Shown here: positions 47,540-59,571 of the stretch, one piece after another | Layout of the letters: each line of letters opens with the position of its first letter | How positions within the stretch are numbered: position 1 is the first letter of the stretch | Source of the DNA: Hyphodiscus hymeniophilus | Lineage: Eukaryota > Ascomycota > Leotiomycetes > Helotiales > Hyphodiscaceae | Assembly (NCBI GenBank): GCA_016508695.1 | Contig: VNKQ01000005.1 | Location: forward strand, 1,984,001-2,048,000 | Direction: 5' to 3' | Length of the DNA stretch: 64,000 nucleotides | Notes under the pieces: generated by a model | Told to the model about the DNA's origin: nothing | Databases searched by the model: none | The model's input: the letters and a program-made list of their open reading frames with translations, nothing else | Program-made: the position numbers and the translations under genes

Positions 47540-48438
47540 CTATTTCTCGGTCTCTTCTTGCTCATCTGTGCTGCTAACTCTCTTCAAATCTCCCACCATT
47601 TCGCCTACTGCGGAGCCTGGCTCAGCTTGAGCATCTTGCTCGATCTTTCTGACCCTGGTTGCCAAGTTCTTGATATGCTCATCTCCGCTGTCCTTGCTCA
47701 AAGTATCCAGAGCCCTTTCAAGGCTCAACAGATAATCCTTATTTAGCCCACTAGGACCTACGCTCTTGAAGATATGCTCTGCCAGCTTCTGAGGATCTTG
47801 GGGACCCATGAACTGATCATTGTCCGGCGTCCCAATGTAAACCAGCGTCTTGATGATTGCTGAACCATCGGCAGGATAAAAGTTTGTGTAGTGTATGGTG
47901 TATCCGTTGATTTCCCGGATGTCAAGATATTCCCTCACTTCGGCAACCTTGGCTGCTTCAATCCGATATGCAGTTCCCCATACTTTGTCGGAGCCAGATG
48001 GGTGATGATCATCGAGTGTCTCCCAGAAGGATCGTTCTATCAGCGTAACGACACGTCCCGGGGCTTCAGGCGTTCCCCTGTGGTCCTGACTGCGCTTCAT
48101 GTCAGCAGAGTGGCATTCGAGGCGTCGTCTCACCTTCTTACCTGGCCTGGTTCATTCATGAGCTGCTGTCCCACATCAATCGAGAGAATTGCATACCTGC
48201 CAGAATCTTCGAACATAGCCAGTCACATAGCCTGGTATTCGCCTGTCTGTTTCTTCGTTCAGTTGGAGCTTGCAGAGTTTGTGGAGAGACATACCAAAAT
48301 GCGGTGGAGGTTTCCAGATTAGACTTCTGCGAATTTTGTTAGGCAAGACATCCCAAATTTGTTCAGAGTGAAAGAGCGTTACCCATAACCAAAGAGCCAG
48401 AACTCTGCCTCTGACTCCGAAGGAACATCAGCAGACAT
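47540..48438 (-). CDS. GCG1: Glutathione-specific gamma-glutamylcyclotransferase (ChaC)
   Basis: Four exons: 48438-48383, 48326-48295, 48246-48197, 48094-47540; 230 aa. Cleaves cytosolic glutathione to 5-oxoproline and Cys-Gly. Motifs: FWLFGYGSLIWKPPPHF (substrate loop, split by intron 1), GYVRRFWQRSQDHRGTPEAPG (joined across intron 3), GRVVTLI, and YLDIREINGY, whose Glu is the catalytic base by family knowledge. The C-terminal 60 residues are charged and variable (VRKIEQDAQAEPGS). The largest single ORF starts inside intron 3; the true start MSADVPSESEAE was found by tracing exons upstream. Divergent from the EF-hand gene. Confidence 0.92.
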
Positions 48439-48913
48439 GTTGAAGCACAAGACTCACTGGATACGTGCAAATAGCTGATTTGAGGTAGACAAAGCGGTCC
48501 GCCAAAGTTCATGCAGGTAGAAAGGTTATCGGGATGCGACCCCCGGCCTATCGCAGCTTGGCGTGGAGTTCCTGTGTGAAGTTCAGGCACATCAAACACA
48601 TGGAGCCTCGAGTCCAAACTCCAGCTTACGACATGCGAAGTGCTCTCCTCTCTCCTATCATATCTACATTTCCTTCTTGTTCGTCTAAGACCGTCACTGA
48701 AGCTAGATAGTTGGATTTTGAACATACGCAGCTCAAATACCTGTTTGCACTGCCTTTGAAGCGGCAAGGCTTAGCCCAAGCCCTGAGATCTTCACCGCAG
48801 TCGAGCCTTGCGCTCGGAGAGCTTCATCCTCGAATTCCTGTGCAACAACTCTCCAATAGCTCAACATTTTGCTGCGTTTTCAATCATTAGTAGTCCGAGT
48901 CGAGAATACCAAG
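48439..48913. promoter_or_regulatory. Divergent promoter of ChaC and the penta-EF-hand gene
   Basis: A 475-bp region between two start codons facing away from each other. No motif is assigned with confidence. Confidence 0.4.
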
Positions 48914-50026
48914 ATGGCGTATAACAGGACATTCAATCCTGACTCTCTACCTGCGTGAGTGTTCAATGTCTATGCCCCTCAACGAGTTGGGTCAAGCTGA
49001 ACATCCACAGATTCGCAGAACCAGAAAGGGTGAATCATCGCAACGAGCCGTTGTTACATGAACTGAGCTGATCAATGTATCACAGAGAGGAAGTAGCAAT
49101 AACTCAACTCAAGCATCATCGCCAAATCCACCTCCAAGTCAAGCTCCGGCGCCTGTCCATAGCCAAGCGCAACAAGCAACTTACCAACAGCAGTACGGAA
49201 ATAAACCTCCCCCTCCTCTTCCAAGACCAGAGTCCGGTGCACGTCGAGTATCGCCTCAAATACAACCGCCTGCTAACTACGGCTATGGCTCAAGCCCTCC
49301 TCTTCGTCAAGACCAGCATATGACCCCTCCACCTTTGAATTATGGCCAAAGACCTCCCCCGGTCCAGACCAGACCAAATCCCGTAGCAAGACCACCCCCT
49401 TCGCCTGCTCCACCAAACGGTGCAGACCCAGCACTTTGGCCTCTCTTCAAAGCAGTCGACAAAGATGGTATTTCCCACCCAAAGTCCCCCATTCATACCA
49501 GGCTGACCTCTGCTTCAGGAAGCGGACAACTGACAGAGAAAGAACTACGCTCAGCTCTCGTGAACGGCGACTGGTCCTCCTTCGATCCGCATACCGTCAA
49601 AATGATGATTCGAATGTTTGACACCGATCGATCAGGCTCAATAGGATTCGAGGAATTTTGCGGACTTTGGGGATTTTTAGCAGCATGGCGAGGACTCTTT
49701 GATCGATTCGACGCCGACCGAAGTGGGAATATCAGTTTCGATGAATACACAAACGCACTGGTGGCTTTTGGATACAGACTGAGTCCTCAATTCGTGGATA
49801 CGCTGTTCAGAGCGTATGATAAACGAGGAGAGAACGCTATTAGTTTTGACCTCTTTGTGCAAAGTTGCATCAGTCTGAAGAGGATGACTGATGTTTTCAA
49901 AAAATATGATGATGATAGGGATGGATTCATCACTTTATCCTTGTAAGGCCACCTGCCATTGGAGAAATCCCGAGGCTGACTGCGTACAGTGAGGATTTCC
50001 TGACAGAAATCATAAGACAGAGATAG
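48914..50026 (+). CDS. PEF1: Penta-EF-hand calcium-binding protein (Pef1/ALG-2/peflin type)
   Basis: Five exons: 48914-48954, 49011-49029 (19 nt), 49086-49467, 49519-49942, 49990-50026; 300 aa. The N-terminal half is Pro/Gln/Ser-rich (YGNKPPPPLPRPESG, RPPPSPAPPNG), typical of peflin and yeast Pef1. EF-hand loops: DKDGSGQLTEKEL (completed by the third intron), DTDRSGSIGFEEF, DADRSGNISFDEY, a diverged DKRGENAISFDLF, and DDDRDGFITLSFEDF. Calcium-dependent adaptor of membrane repair/trafficking and, in yeast, polar growth. The 51-bp third intron is in frame with no stop; retaining it would insert 17 residues into the first loop and likely destroy it. Confidence 0.93.
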
Positions 50027-51054
50027 CCCTGAAAACCATGGGATAAATCAACGGCGTCATTTATATTTGCGCTGGATTTTTGAAATTTTTGTAATATTCA
50101 TAGATAATATGATACCCCAGGTTCCTCCGGCATTGGGTTGCTTTCGTCTTGTATCTCCTTCTTCTTGTCGAGCGTGGTAGAGCTTCAGACCATACCCCGC
50201 CATAGTTTTACTGGACTGGGGCTGAGTGCGACAAGATAGCAAAAAGTTGCAATTCTGGGTTCACTTACGTAGGAGCGTCTACAGGCGCCCGGTAGGCGCC
50301 CACATGCACGGGGCGGTTTCACAGTGCCCTGGACTGCTGTAAGTGCAGCGCGGCATCCGAATTCACAATATGACAGCGATCTTTGGCGTCTCAAATTCGA
50401 TTCAATACTGCAAGTTCAGTAAATAGTCAAAAGTTCGACTTGACTCCGACACAAGATAGGATTCGGTTGTACCCAGCAGTCAGTCACTCAGCCTCGATGG
50501 CGAATGCCTGTCTAGGTGCAGTTCGCCTCTTGGACTTTCCTATTACTGAAGTACAGTCTGGCCCGGAGAAATTTCCAAGGCGCAATCGGGTCCAATAGGG
50601 CTTTGATACAGCCCTCTATTCATCACCGGCCAAATCGGTCATTGTCGTCGTATATTCCTGGCATTTGGCAGCCTTGCGTCTAGGTGATGCTACGCCGTAC
50701 GGCGGCTTACTGGTTCTACAAGAAGCTGAAAGTGGCCGCAGCCAGTCACATTTTGCGGTAGACAATTGACCCTTGTACATTTTGTTGGTTCTTGCCTATC
50801 GCCCGCTGACGTGAGGCTAGGGTTTGGCTTTGAGGGTGTGGTAGGTTCAGCTCTGAGTGACTTCCTGGGTGCCTTGCAGTATATGATAGCACTCGATAGC
50901 CTTCTGAAGTCTCGTTTGGTTGTCTCTCATCATTGCTACTTGCTCATCTAAATGTCTGCTGGCGACTTGAATTTTGATCACGTCTAATTTGATTTTTGGC
51001 TCTTGGACTAAAACCCTACTATCATTTTCAGCCTCGCGCTTCCCATCCTTCAAC
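50027..51054. other. Intergenic region upstream of the FAD-linked oxidase
   Basis: About 1 kb with no supported gene; short ORFs only. It contains the oxidase promoter. Confidence 0.4.
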
Positions 51055-53406
51055 ATGGCCTCCAAACTCTCGAAAAGTCTCGAAGCTCTCCCCAACCCAC
51101 CGAAAGAGAACCTTACTTCCCACTTCACACTTGGAGAGATTATCGATCATATTGACGTCCTCCAGGAGGAATTCCCACATGTCAAGATCCCTCTATTGAA
51201 GGCACACCTCTGGTCCATCCGTAACAAAGATGTCAACCCCGAAACGCACCTACGTGGATTCCTCAAGGTTTTCGAGGAGACAGATGTCTTCAAAGATGCA
51301 CTCAACCAGCTTGATGAGGGCATGAAGAGACAGTTGAAGGTATTCATTGCTGGCGGTAGCGGAGATCAAATCTTGCATGCAGGAACCCAACATGATGGCA
51401 ATTTTGCATTGCCACCCAGTCCGCCAGTCAAGCACCACTTCCAAGAGCTGATCAAGAAAGTCGAGAGCTTTTTCAACAAAAATAAAGCGAATGGTTTAGC
51501 AAACGGAATAAATGGTGTTGTCGATGCTCCTGTTAAGTCCTTGAGTCGAGTGACTCCGCATGAAAGCTTCCCGAAGATCTTCGAAGATGAGGCTGAGACA
51601 AAGTCGATGGAGGTGTATGGCGAGAAGAAGTTCCAAAATTGGGGTCAAAGTGTCTTGAACACACCTCTCTGGACATTCGTCCCCAAGACCGTCCTTGGAC
51701 TCCAGAACCTAGTCAAATGGGCTAAGATCCATGACTACCGAGTCCGATGCGCTGGATATCGTCATTCGTGGAGCTCAACCTTTTCCCAAGATAAACAAAT
51801 CCTCGTCTCGCTTTTGAATCTCGAAGAAGTCAACAAACTCCCAGATCCCATGAGCATCGAACCCGAATACATCGACCCGAACAACGAGCTCAAGACCATC
51901 ACCCTCGCAGCTCCACCTGGAGTCGTGGCAAGCACCGCAGACAAAGCACTCGTACGAGTAGGCGTCTCAGTAACCAACGAGCAGTTCCGACGCTGGGCCG
52001 TCTCAAACGACAAATGGACCATGCCTGTTGATGTAATCCTCGTGGAAGTGACTTGGGGCGGCGTAAATGGACCAATATGCCACGGTGCCGGGCGAGCTCA
52101 CCGAACAGTGAACGACTACGTACGAGCGGTCGAATATGTCGACGCCAACGGTATCCACCGTACCGTCTCAGACCCCGAACATCTCAAAGCAGCAGCGGGC
52201 CATTTCGGCCTCCTGGGCATCGTTACGCATATCACCTTCGAACTTGATAAAATGCGTTACGCTGTCATGAAGCCTGTCAAACCAGATATTGGCCTCGCGA
52301 TTCCACCACTGTCGAGAGATGATATACCCATTGCTCTCCGCAAGACCTACACACAAGCGCAATACGACACTGCACTTCTCGACTTTGAGAGCAGAGCTTC
52401 CAATGATTATTACGCGGAATGGTTCTGGTTCACACGCAGCCAGCAGGCTTGGGTCAATACTTGGAATCCTGTCGACGATAAAGAGGGGTTACAGGACTAT
52501 CCAAGTCCGCTGCTTACTTGGTTCCAATGGGTGGAGGGCTGGCTCGGTGCTGTGATTACAGGTAATCCGATCTTCCAAGCTATGCCTGGTAGGTGGCAAG
52601 CTCAGATATTGTGCGAGTTTGGCATGGTCAATCTGCCGCCTTTTGAGTTCTCGGATTATCAACAGGAGAAGACAGAGACTATCAAGACATCGTTGCCCAA
52701 TGCGTTGCATTTCAGACGCGGCGTAAGTGGAGCCTAAGACCTAAAGTTCCATCTCAGACCTCGTTTTCACTTATAGACATCCAACTAATGCCGTCCCAGA
52801 TCCAGAACATGCGAGTCCGCGATCTCGAGTTCCAGATCCCCATCCCCGCCCTCGCATCCGACCCTACGAAGCCCGACTACAGCATCGTCCGCCGCGCCTG
52901 GTGGGACATAATCAAGCTCTGCTACGCCGACGATTCCTGCCCCATGCGCCTGACGATGGAGCTGCGCATCATGGGCGATTCGGAACTGCACATGGCGCCT
53001 CAACACGGCAACGCCCATGGCACGGCCAGCATCGAGGTGCTCAGCATCCCGGACGTAGTCATTGATGATGAATGGGAGCCTTTCCTCCAGCGAGTTGCGG
53101 ATCTGTGGCTGAGTTATAAGGATGCGGAAGGGAAACCGCTGAATGTGAGACCGCATTGGGCGAAGGAATGGTAAGCTGTGTTCTTTTCCCTTGACTTATT
53201 GTGGCGACATGCTAAAGAGTGACAGGGAGAAGATCAACATGCGTGGAAAGCCGGCGCTGGAGTACCTCAAAACGGAGGCGTATAGAGACCAGATCCCCAA
53301 GTTCAAGGCTACTTTGGCGGACATTGGAAAGGCACAGGGGTGGGAGCTGGGGGATATTCAGAAGAGGTTCTCTAATGAGATGTGGGATTACTTGATCTAT
53401 TCCTAG
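51055..53406 (+). CDS. FAD-linked oxidase, D-arabinono-1,4-lactone-oxidase-like
   Basis: Three exons, 51055-52722, 52800-53170 and 53226-53406, 739 aa. The N-terminal 180 residues are helical (TLGEIIDHIDVLQEEFPHVK, THLRGFLKVFEETDVFKDAL) and not part of the usual oxidase. A PCMH-type FAD domain follows (NTPLWTFVPKTVLGLQNLV; VRCAGYRHSWSSTF, whose His is a flavin-contact candidate; GHFGLLGIVTHITFELDKM). The C-terminal ALO half includes MRLTMELRIMGDSE, HGNAHGTASIEVLSIPD and MRGKPALEYLKTEAYRDQI. Standard ALO enzymes are ~550 aa; this is larger because of the N-terminal domain. The substrate is uncertain: a sugar lactone is a family guess only. Confidence 0.9.
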
Positions 53407-54602
53407 GCCACTGAAGCAAGCGTCCTTAGAGAGGATGGAATGTCTTGGATCTAAAGGAGCTTCTGATAAGTTCGATGGGAAAAGGAAGGATAGGATGGAC
53501 TGGACTGGACATCTTAGGGATATTTGGTATTGTATTGGGGGCTTAAGATTATTTCGTCCTTTGCGTTACTCGGTTGGGATTGGTTTTTGGAGTAACATCT
53601 CCCACAAAATGGGTTCGAACGGGGTATTGATTATATTTGAACTTGACAGTTCTGAAGAGCACAACATCATGGAAGTCTTCCCATCCTGACCGAGCCTTAA
53701 GAGACCACCTGTCTCCTACTCTCAGCCTTAGCTGGCAAGTAGGTAGATATATGCTTCATCCGAGAGACCTTTAAGCATTTTATATACACACGTGCAACAA
53801 CCCGCCTGGACTCCTCCTTACGCCTTACAACCCCGCGTGTCCACCCATTCCGGTCCCTCAAACGCTCCGCACGATTCCGATTCCGAAGCGGAAGTTAATC
53901 TTTCTCTTTACGAGATAGAGGAGCGTGGAGGGGGATCTAGTGATGGTGGTGAGGTTCTTGGTCTGGTGCACACCGTGCGTATGAGGGATTGGGGATTGGG
54001 AGAGGGATGTGTGCATATCCTGACGACGGACGGTAGAAGGCCGGGACCTGGATGGCTTGGGCTTGTGTAGGAAGGGAAGGGAAGGGAAGGGAAGGGTAAT
54101 GCTCGATTCCGAGGCAACGTCGGTCGGGCTATACCTGAGGATCTGCTCTGGCAGTCTTTGCGCTGCGTTTCGAGTCGTTTGGTGAATGAGTGAGAGGTAA
54201 CGGGGCTCTTGGGTGGAGGAACGAGGATACAGTAAGTATTCCAAGGGTCTGTGCCTGTTGATTAGAGAGATGAAGGATTGTCTGGGGGGTTATTGATACA
54301 CAGGCTTACTTCATATCTCTTAAGAACATAAGGTATGCTTGCAGAATTCGACATGGATCAGTGGACAGAGTATAGTTTCATACCAAACTATAAGAATCAG
54401 CCTAGGTATGGTTTACGTCCCGTGAGATTCCCAGCATCTGAAGTTCATCTCTTCCCAAAATGCTAATATAGCCAAAGCATATGACCCATGAATTTCCAAA
54501 GAGCAAAACACCTGGACCCAGCCTCTCCAATGCGCCTCTATGAACATCCAAAACGAGAAACTCCTCACCGACCCATTTTGAAACCCAGGTATAGAAATAG
54601 GA
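53407..54602. other. Intergenic region with a GGGAA repeat
   Basis: 1.2 kb without a confident gene. A plus-strand ORF of 92 codons at 53792-54070 (SDSEAEVNLSLYEIEERGGG) is acidic and could be a small gene, but nothing supports it. A GGGAA run lies within (listed separately). Confidence 0.4.
54071..54096. repeat. GGGAA pentanucleotide microsatellite
   Basis: Five tandem GGGAA units right after the stop codon of the 92-codon ORF. Confidence 0.85.
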
Positions 54603-56156
54603 TCATCTGATATCCAATTGAAAAGGTTTAAATCGTCCTCCTATGGTAGCACAGCGAGGACATTTCCGACGGGCGCCTTGCTCAGCCATAAGGACGTCGA
54701 CACATGCTTGACATATGCCACATATACATTCTGTACATGCGTATGATTCTTTCAGTAGGGAAATGCCCTGACATGCTGCGCAGTAGATTTGTGTGCCGAC
54801 GGAAGAAAAACTGGGTGATGAGTCGGAAAGCCCTCGAGACTCAATATGAAAGTTGTCTCCGCTTTCACCGCTTTCGACAGAAGGGAATGGTTCGGGGGCG
54901 TCGGGGATGTATGAGGGTGGGGTGAGGGCTTGTTGGAGAGGTGAAGCTTGGTATCCTTGGAAGTGGGATGCGGAGAAGGGAGGTAGTGAGGCACGATTGA
55001 CGGATATAGGAGAAGGAGGGACCTGCAGAGTAAGCTTGTGTACTCAAAGAGGTTTTGGTGAGCTTACGGGTGTTCGTTCTTCGTCTTCTTCAGTAGCCGA
55101 AGTTGCAGCATCTATCAAGTCTTCCCATCGTTTGCCGTATGCTACGGACAAAGCAGACGATGGCTCAGCTGAGAAAGCTTTCCGATCATAGCTCATACGC
55201 CTCAAGTGAGCAGCATTCTCTCTTGACTTTTGTCTCTTATGTTGCGGTTCTCTCGCACGCTTGGACACCGACTGCTTTCGTGGTCGATTTGGCGCGGAGC
55301 TTCGTTGAATAGGAGGTAGAGTCGATGAGCGCCCAGGAGGCGACGTGGAGAGGATTGAAGGTAGAAGGTCTCTTCGCCGCTGAGGATTGAGGTGAGAATA
55401 CGGTTCGCTTGTAGGCTCGATGTGGTTCGAATGGATTGGAGGAAGCTCTATTGACGAACGCATAGCTTGTTTGTGTGCCTCAGTGTCTGACATCCAGTCC
55501 TGCGATTGTGTCAATGGTCGCCAGCTTATGTATTTATGGCAGCAAAGGTGTCACCTACCCCTTCCGACTCCCAGTCAGTCTCGAGTTTGTGGTTGTGTAG
55601 CTGTGCGAGAGCTGCCGCAGCGCTAACGGCTGGCAGCATAGAAGTAGAATGGTATTCGTCGAGGTTTCTGGGAGTGTTTGGGGCGCTCGAGTCTTCGCCA
55701 TAGTAGCTGTGTCTTTCATTTCCGTAGCCTTGATCGGTTATTAGCACCCTCCATCAATCGCAGGCGTTGCACCAACCGTGTGGACCTAGACTGGAGCTTG
55801 TCGGTGGAGGAGGTCGTTCAGATGGCGGGGTATTGATCATCAGCTGGAAGCTCTCCTCTGTCGCAGGGAGCTTCGAGATGTAATGCTCTGGGTGAGCTCT
55901 TCGAATATGCTCTTGCATGGACCGATATCGCTTTTCCTGCTCATCGAACTCGCTTGTTACCACAATTGATCTGTAGAAAAGCCAAAGTGCAGAGCTTTCA
56001 AGAGGGGTGCAGCAACAACAGCAGTAGAGTAGAGGCACTCACGCCGAGGCAACGTTTGCGACAGCTGGAGCCATCTTGATTCCGCAACGGACAGACAACC
56101 TCATTGTTCGCATCCGAGACAGAGAAGGACGATGTCAACGAAGATCGTGGAGGCAT
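54603..56156 (-). CDS. Zinc-finger protein: N-terminal Cys/His motif and C-terminal RING-like motif
   Basis: Five exons: 56156-56043, 55936-55777, 55728-55559, 55499-55068, 55022-54603; 431 aa. The N-terminal motif is VCPLRNQDGSSC.RKRC followed by EKRYRSMQEHIRRAHPEHY (Cys pair, then the helix and His pair of a C2H2-like finger), joined only if the 106-bp intron is removed. The family continues with LPATEESFQLMINTPPSERP. The middle is Ser/Pro-rich and basic (RKQSVSKRAREPQHKRQKS, nuclear-localisation-like). The C-terminus has Y-C-A-A-C..YACTECICGICQACV and RKCPRCATIGGRFKPFQLDIR, eight or more cysteines that look like a RING or related cross-brace. An upstream in-frame ATG at 56177 would add seven residues. 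A transcription or ubiquitin role is possible; unknown. Confidence 0.78.
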
Positions 56157-56177
56157 CGTGAGAGTAGACCCCACCAT

Positions 56178-57937
56178 ACCTTGGTGGGGAGATAAGTCGA
56201 GATTAGACCCGGGTCGTAATCGGGTACTCTACCTTCGTATCGCGATAAAGCTCAATTGACGACGATAGTGGCGGCGGCAGAGCTGGGCATGGGCATTGTT
56301 TTTTTCCGCCCTCGAGTTGTGAAGCTGTCTCGGATTCAAGGTACAAAGAGGCACGGGGGGGAGTGGGGTGAGGTGAGAGGTGGTGGTGAACAATGGGGAT
56401 AAATGCGGATAGAATGTAGCAGGATTGGATGGGCCAGGAGTGGTCAGGATAGGATACACCATACAGTAGGATGGGTGAGGGTGAGGGTGTACTTTTCGTA
56501 GTAAGCTATGCTCAGCTATGCTATGCTGGTATTGGTATTGGTATTGGTATTCCCTGGGTGGTTTCTAACGATTGGTGTTTGAGGGATAGTGGTAGTGTAT
56601 GGTAGTGTATGGTAGTGTAGTGTGGCCCTGGTTTCTGTTCGGTCCCTCCCCTCGTTCTGGAGTTCGCATTTTCATTCATTCATTCATTCATTCATTCATT
56701 TACCCCTTCCATCCACCAGTCAGTGTAAGTGCCAGTGCATATTACGCTGAGCCTGGCTGGCACTGGACCTTCCATTTGCTTTGGGCAGTGGGAGTGGGGT
56801 GGGGTGATAGGTAAGGTAGCTTAGCTCGGCTATGGGGAGAGGAGGGGAGGGGGATCTAGATGGGAGCTGGCTGATAGCAGCAAAGGGACAGCTGTGTTCA
56901 GTTACCCAGACCAGAATAGGAACAGGAATGGAAACAGGCACAACATTTGGAATTGGAATATTCTAGAGTGTGATTGACGAATGCGTTGAGGGTTTTGATT
57001 GACTGAACGGATTCGGTGTCCAGAATTACCACACAGAGACCTGGTTTGCTGTTCATCCAGCTGGTTGGATACTCGAGTAGAAGGAAGGGGGCTAGCTGAG
57101 ATACTTGGACAACCTACAAATGGTGGCGGCCTGCCCTTAGCTTGTGGGTAGTAAGCGGTGTGAGCACACCAGCTCGATATATCCTTTTCAGATGCTCGTG
57201 GAATGAAACTATCCTCATAGCCAACCAACCAATGCCGAGCACAGGAGTCGTTGATGTGTCGTAGGGTGGAGTCCAAGGTCGAGGTACGAATGCCCAACCA
57301 TGCTTTCCACCAATCAAGCAACTCTGATCGTTTCTTCACCACCTTAGTACCGCTTGTACCTCGCAGAGTTTGGAAGTAGAGAGATGATGCCGGATTGTCG
57401 CCAGGAGATTCAATAACGAACTTACCAAAAGGATAAAGAGGTAGATGATAAGGTCTCCAGGGATATCCTCACCGTCATTTTGCAGTCAGGTCGAAGTATG
57501 ACAATCTCTGCCATTTGAATACAGCCATCGGACATGACATGTGCCACCGATTCCTCCACATTTCACCACCAGTTTGACCAAGCTCACTTCCTGATGGAGC
57601 CATGGTCGCTCTCACATGAAAGAGGGACCTCAAACGGCACGTGATATGCTCGTGACTCGAGTGTAGCGAGAGATTGGGGATTCCGAATCGGAGAATGCAA
57701 GGTGGTTCTGTGGTTTTTAGATTGAGAGATCAATGAAAGTAACATGCTCCTTGGAGAACCCTGATTTCTTGAGTCGATGTGGTTGCTGGTACGCGAGTAA
57801 CGGTGTATCGGATGAGATCTTGGGCGAAACCTTGACGAGGCTGTTGACAGGAAACGACGGATACTACACCTTTTGACCTTCCCTTGGTGGGACAATCGAG
57901 TCCCTCTTAGAAGGATATGCCGTTGCTGTGTGCTACA
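56178..57937. other. Gene-poor region with microsatellites
   Basis: No confident gene. It has GGTATT repeats (about 56525-56552), a TGGTAGTGTA repeat (about 56589-56620) and an ATTC run. On the minus strand a frame is open from about 57480 to 56902; its start reads protein-like (PLYPFGKFVIESPGDNP, RSELLDWWKAWLGIRTS) but then turns to low-quality sequence. It may be a decayed or spliced exon. Confidence 0.4.
56672..56703. repeat. ATTC tetranucleotide microsatellite
   Basis: About eight tandem TTCA/CATT units in the gene-poor region. Confidence 0.9.
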
Positions 57938-58120
57938 TCATTGGACCTCGAGTGCTCGATGTAATTCGAGCAGTAACTCTTTAGAATCCATAAAGAGAAA
58001 ACCCAAGGGCAGTAGACCAAGAAATCCAAGTCCGATGATTCCATAAAACAGGCGATGCTCATGAATCCATCGTTTGAACGATGCAGGAGACCAGATTTCT
58101 GGAGTGGGAGAGGAAACCAT
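57938..58120 (-). CDS. Candidate small single-pass membrane protein, 60 aa
   Basis: The ORF MVSSPTPEIWSPASFKRWIH continues with a 20-residue hydrophobic segment (LFYGIIGLGFLGLLPLGFLF) between polar ends and ends in LELHRALEVQ. The composition looks real and the start context (GAAACC before ATG reads as a normal fungal context) is good, but there is no homology that I recognise. A downstream exon is possible (GTCCAA site at the end). It could also be chance. Confidence 0.35.
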   Translation of the reverse strand: MVSSPTPEIWSPASFKRWIHEHRLFYGIIGLGFLGLLPLGFLFMDSKELLLELHRALEVQ

Positions 58121-58183
58121 GATGGCTTATGACCATGGTCACGTGGAGGCTCAATCACCAGTCCAGGTTTCTTCGTTGGTGCT

Positions 58184-59571
58184 TACGGTCGGGTCAGCCA
58201 GCGATCTTGATCATGTTGCTTAAATTCGACGCTGTTTGAGATCAGATAGTTTCTTGAGCACGCAGGCCCCTCTGTTGAGGTAAATGACGCCGGGACCAGA
58301 TCGATCTGAAGCCGAAAGTCCGGGGAAACCGCCGAGGAAGCAACACCGAAGAATGCTTTCTCGATCATTAACGGGATTGATCAAGATGATGAAAGATCAG
58401 AAAGGACAACTCCATGCAAACCCAAAAGCTGAACGTCAGTAGGGATGATATGCATCGACAACAAGGGTACTACCTATGGTCGTTAAATATTGCCCCTTTC
58501 TCACTATCGCCGATTTTCCTGTTCAATGCACCAGATCGATGGATCTTGGCTGGGGTCGCACTCGCCAAAGCATGCCTCACTAGAATGTCGAGCCCTGCAT
58601 CCGGCCGCGTAAATCTGTGAAGGTATGTAGACTGTAGTCAGGAATCAACAAAGCCACTTTCCGTATCTGGATAGTCTTCATGCGCAGAGTATCGTCGATT
58701 CAATAACAACAACAATAATAACCGAGGACAAATACTTCGAAGTGGAACCGTCGGGTACGTCGTCGCAACTCGACCCGGGATGGTGGTACGCGCAGCATAT
58801 TGGACTCGTATCTTGTGGTTAGAGTTCATCGGCAATCTCGGAAATGATACACAACATCACCTGCCATGCCGAGAGCCTCATGGGGTTGATTGAAAAAGCT
58901 GGGGAACTTGAGAACTTTAACGCGAGACGCAAGCAGAAAAGAGAAGAAACGGAGAAGAGAAGAGGAGAGAAGAGAAGAAAGAAATGCTCGATTGGCAACT
59001 CTGCCAGCAACTGTCTCTGAAGTGTGATCTCGTATAGAAAGTGTATTAAATCACATTCACCTACCAACCGTAGGTATTAATTATCCTTGGACAATACATA
59101 ATCTACAATGTCGAAAAGGGAGAAGGTGAGCGAATGAATCGATAAGTTGGTCAGGTAAATCCCAGCAACCAGGGCCTCGGCTTGCTTTTCGATCGCCTCG
59201 AGCTGCCCCTTTTCCCCATGACGCTACCTTAACCGACCGAGAGTCCCAACTCCCAAGAAATCCATCTCACATTTAAATATCCCCAACTCTCCACTTCCCC
59301 TCCAGTTTCCTTCTTTCCCCCTCCCTTCACGGCCACTCTGCCACTGCCAGCTCGTCACTTCCATCCGGCATGAATGACACGGATTGCCAATGGACTCGAA
59401 CGTTAGCTGGTATTCCCAGGTCTCAAGATTCACCACCCAACTTCTGAACTACATCCGGCCCATCGGTTCTTCGCCAGAGGCCCACGTAATCTCGAGAAAG
59501 AGCACCAGAGTCTCGAGCCTCCTCGATCGACTCATTCACGACTTCGAAGATCTCCTCGATCGTTGTTAAAC
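58184..59571. other. Intergenic region upstream of the metallo-beta-lactamase-like gene
   Basis: 1.4 kb without a supported gene. A purine-rich AGAA/GAGA run (58930-58990) is the only compositional feature; a pyrimidine-rich leader (59240-59330) precedes the next gene. Confidence 0.4.

Noticed and set aside
53611..53625. tRNA-like B-box (GGTTCGAA) hits here and near 55425
   Set aside because: No matching A-box or cloverleaf could be formed around them.
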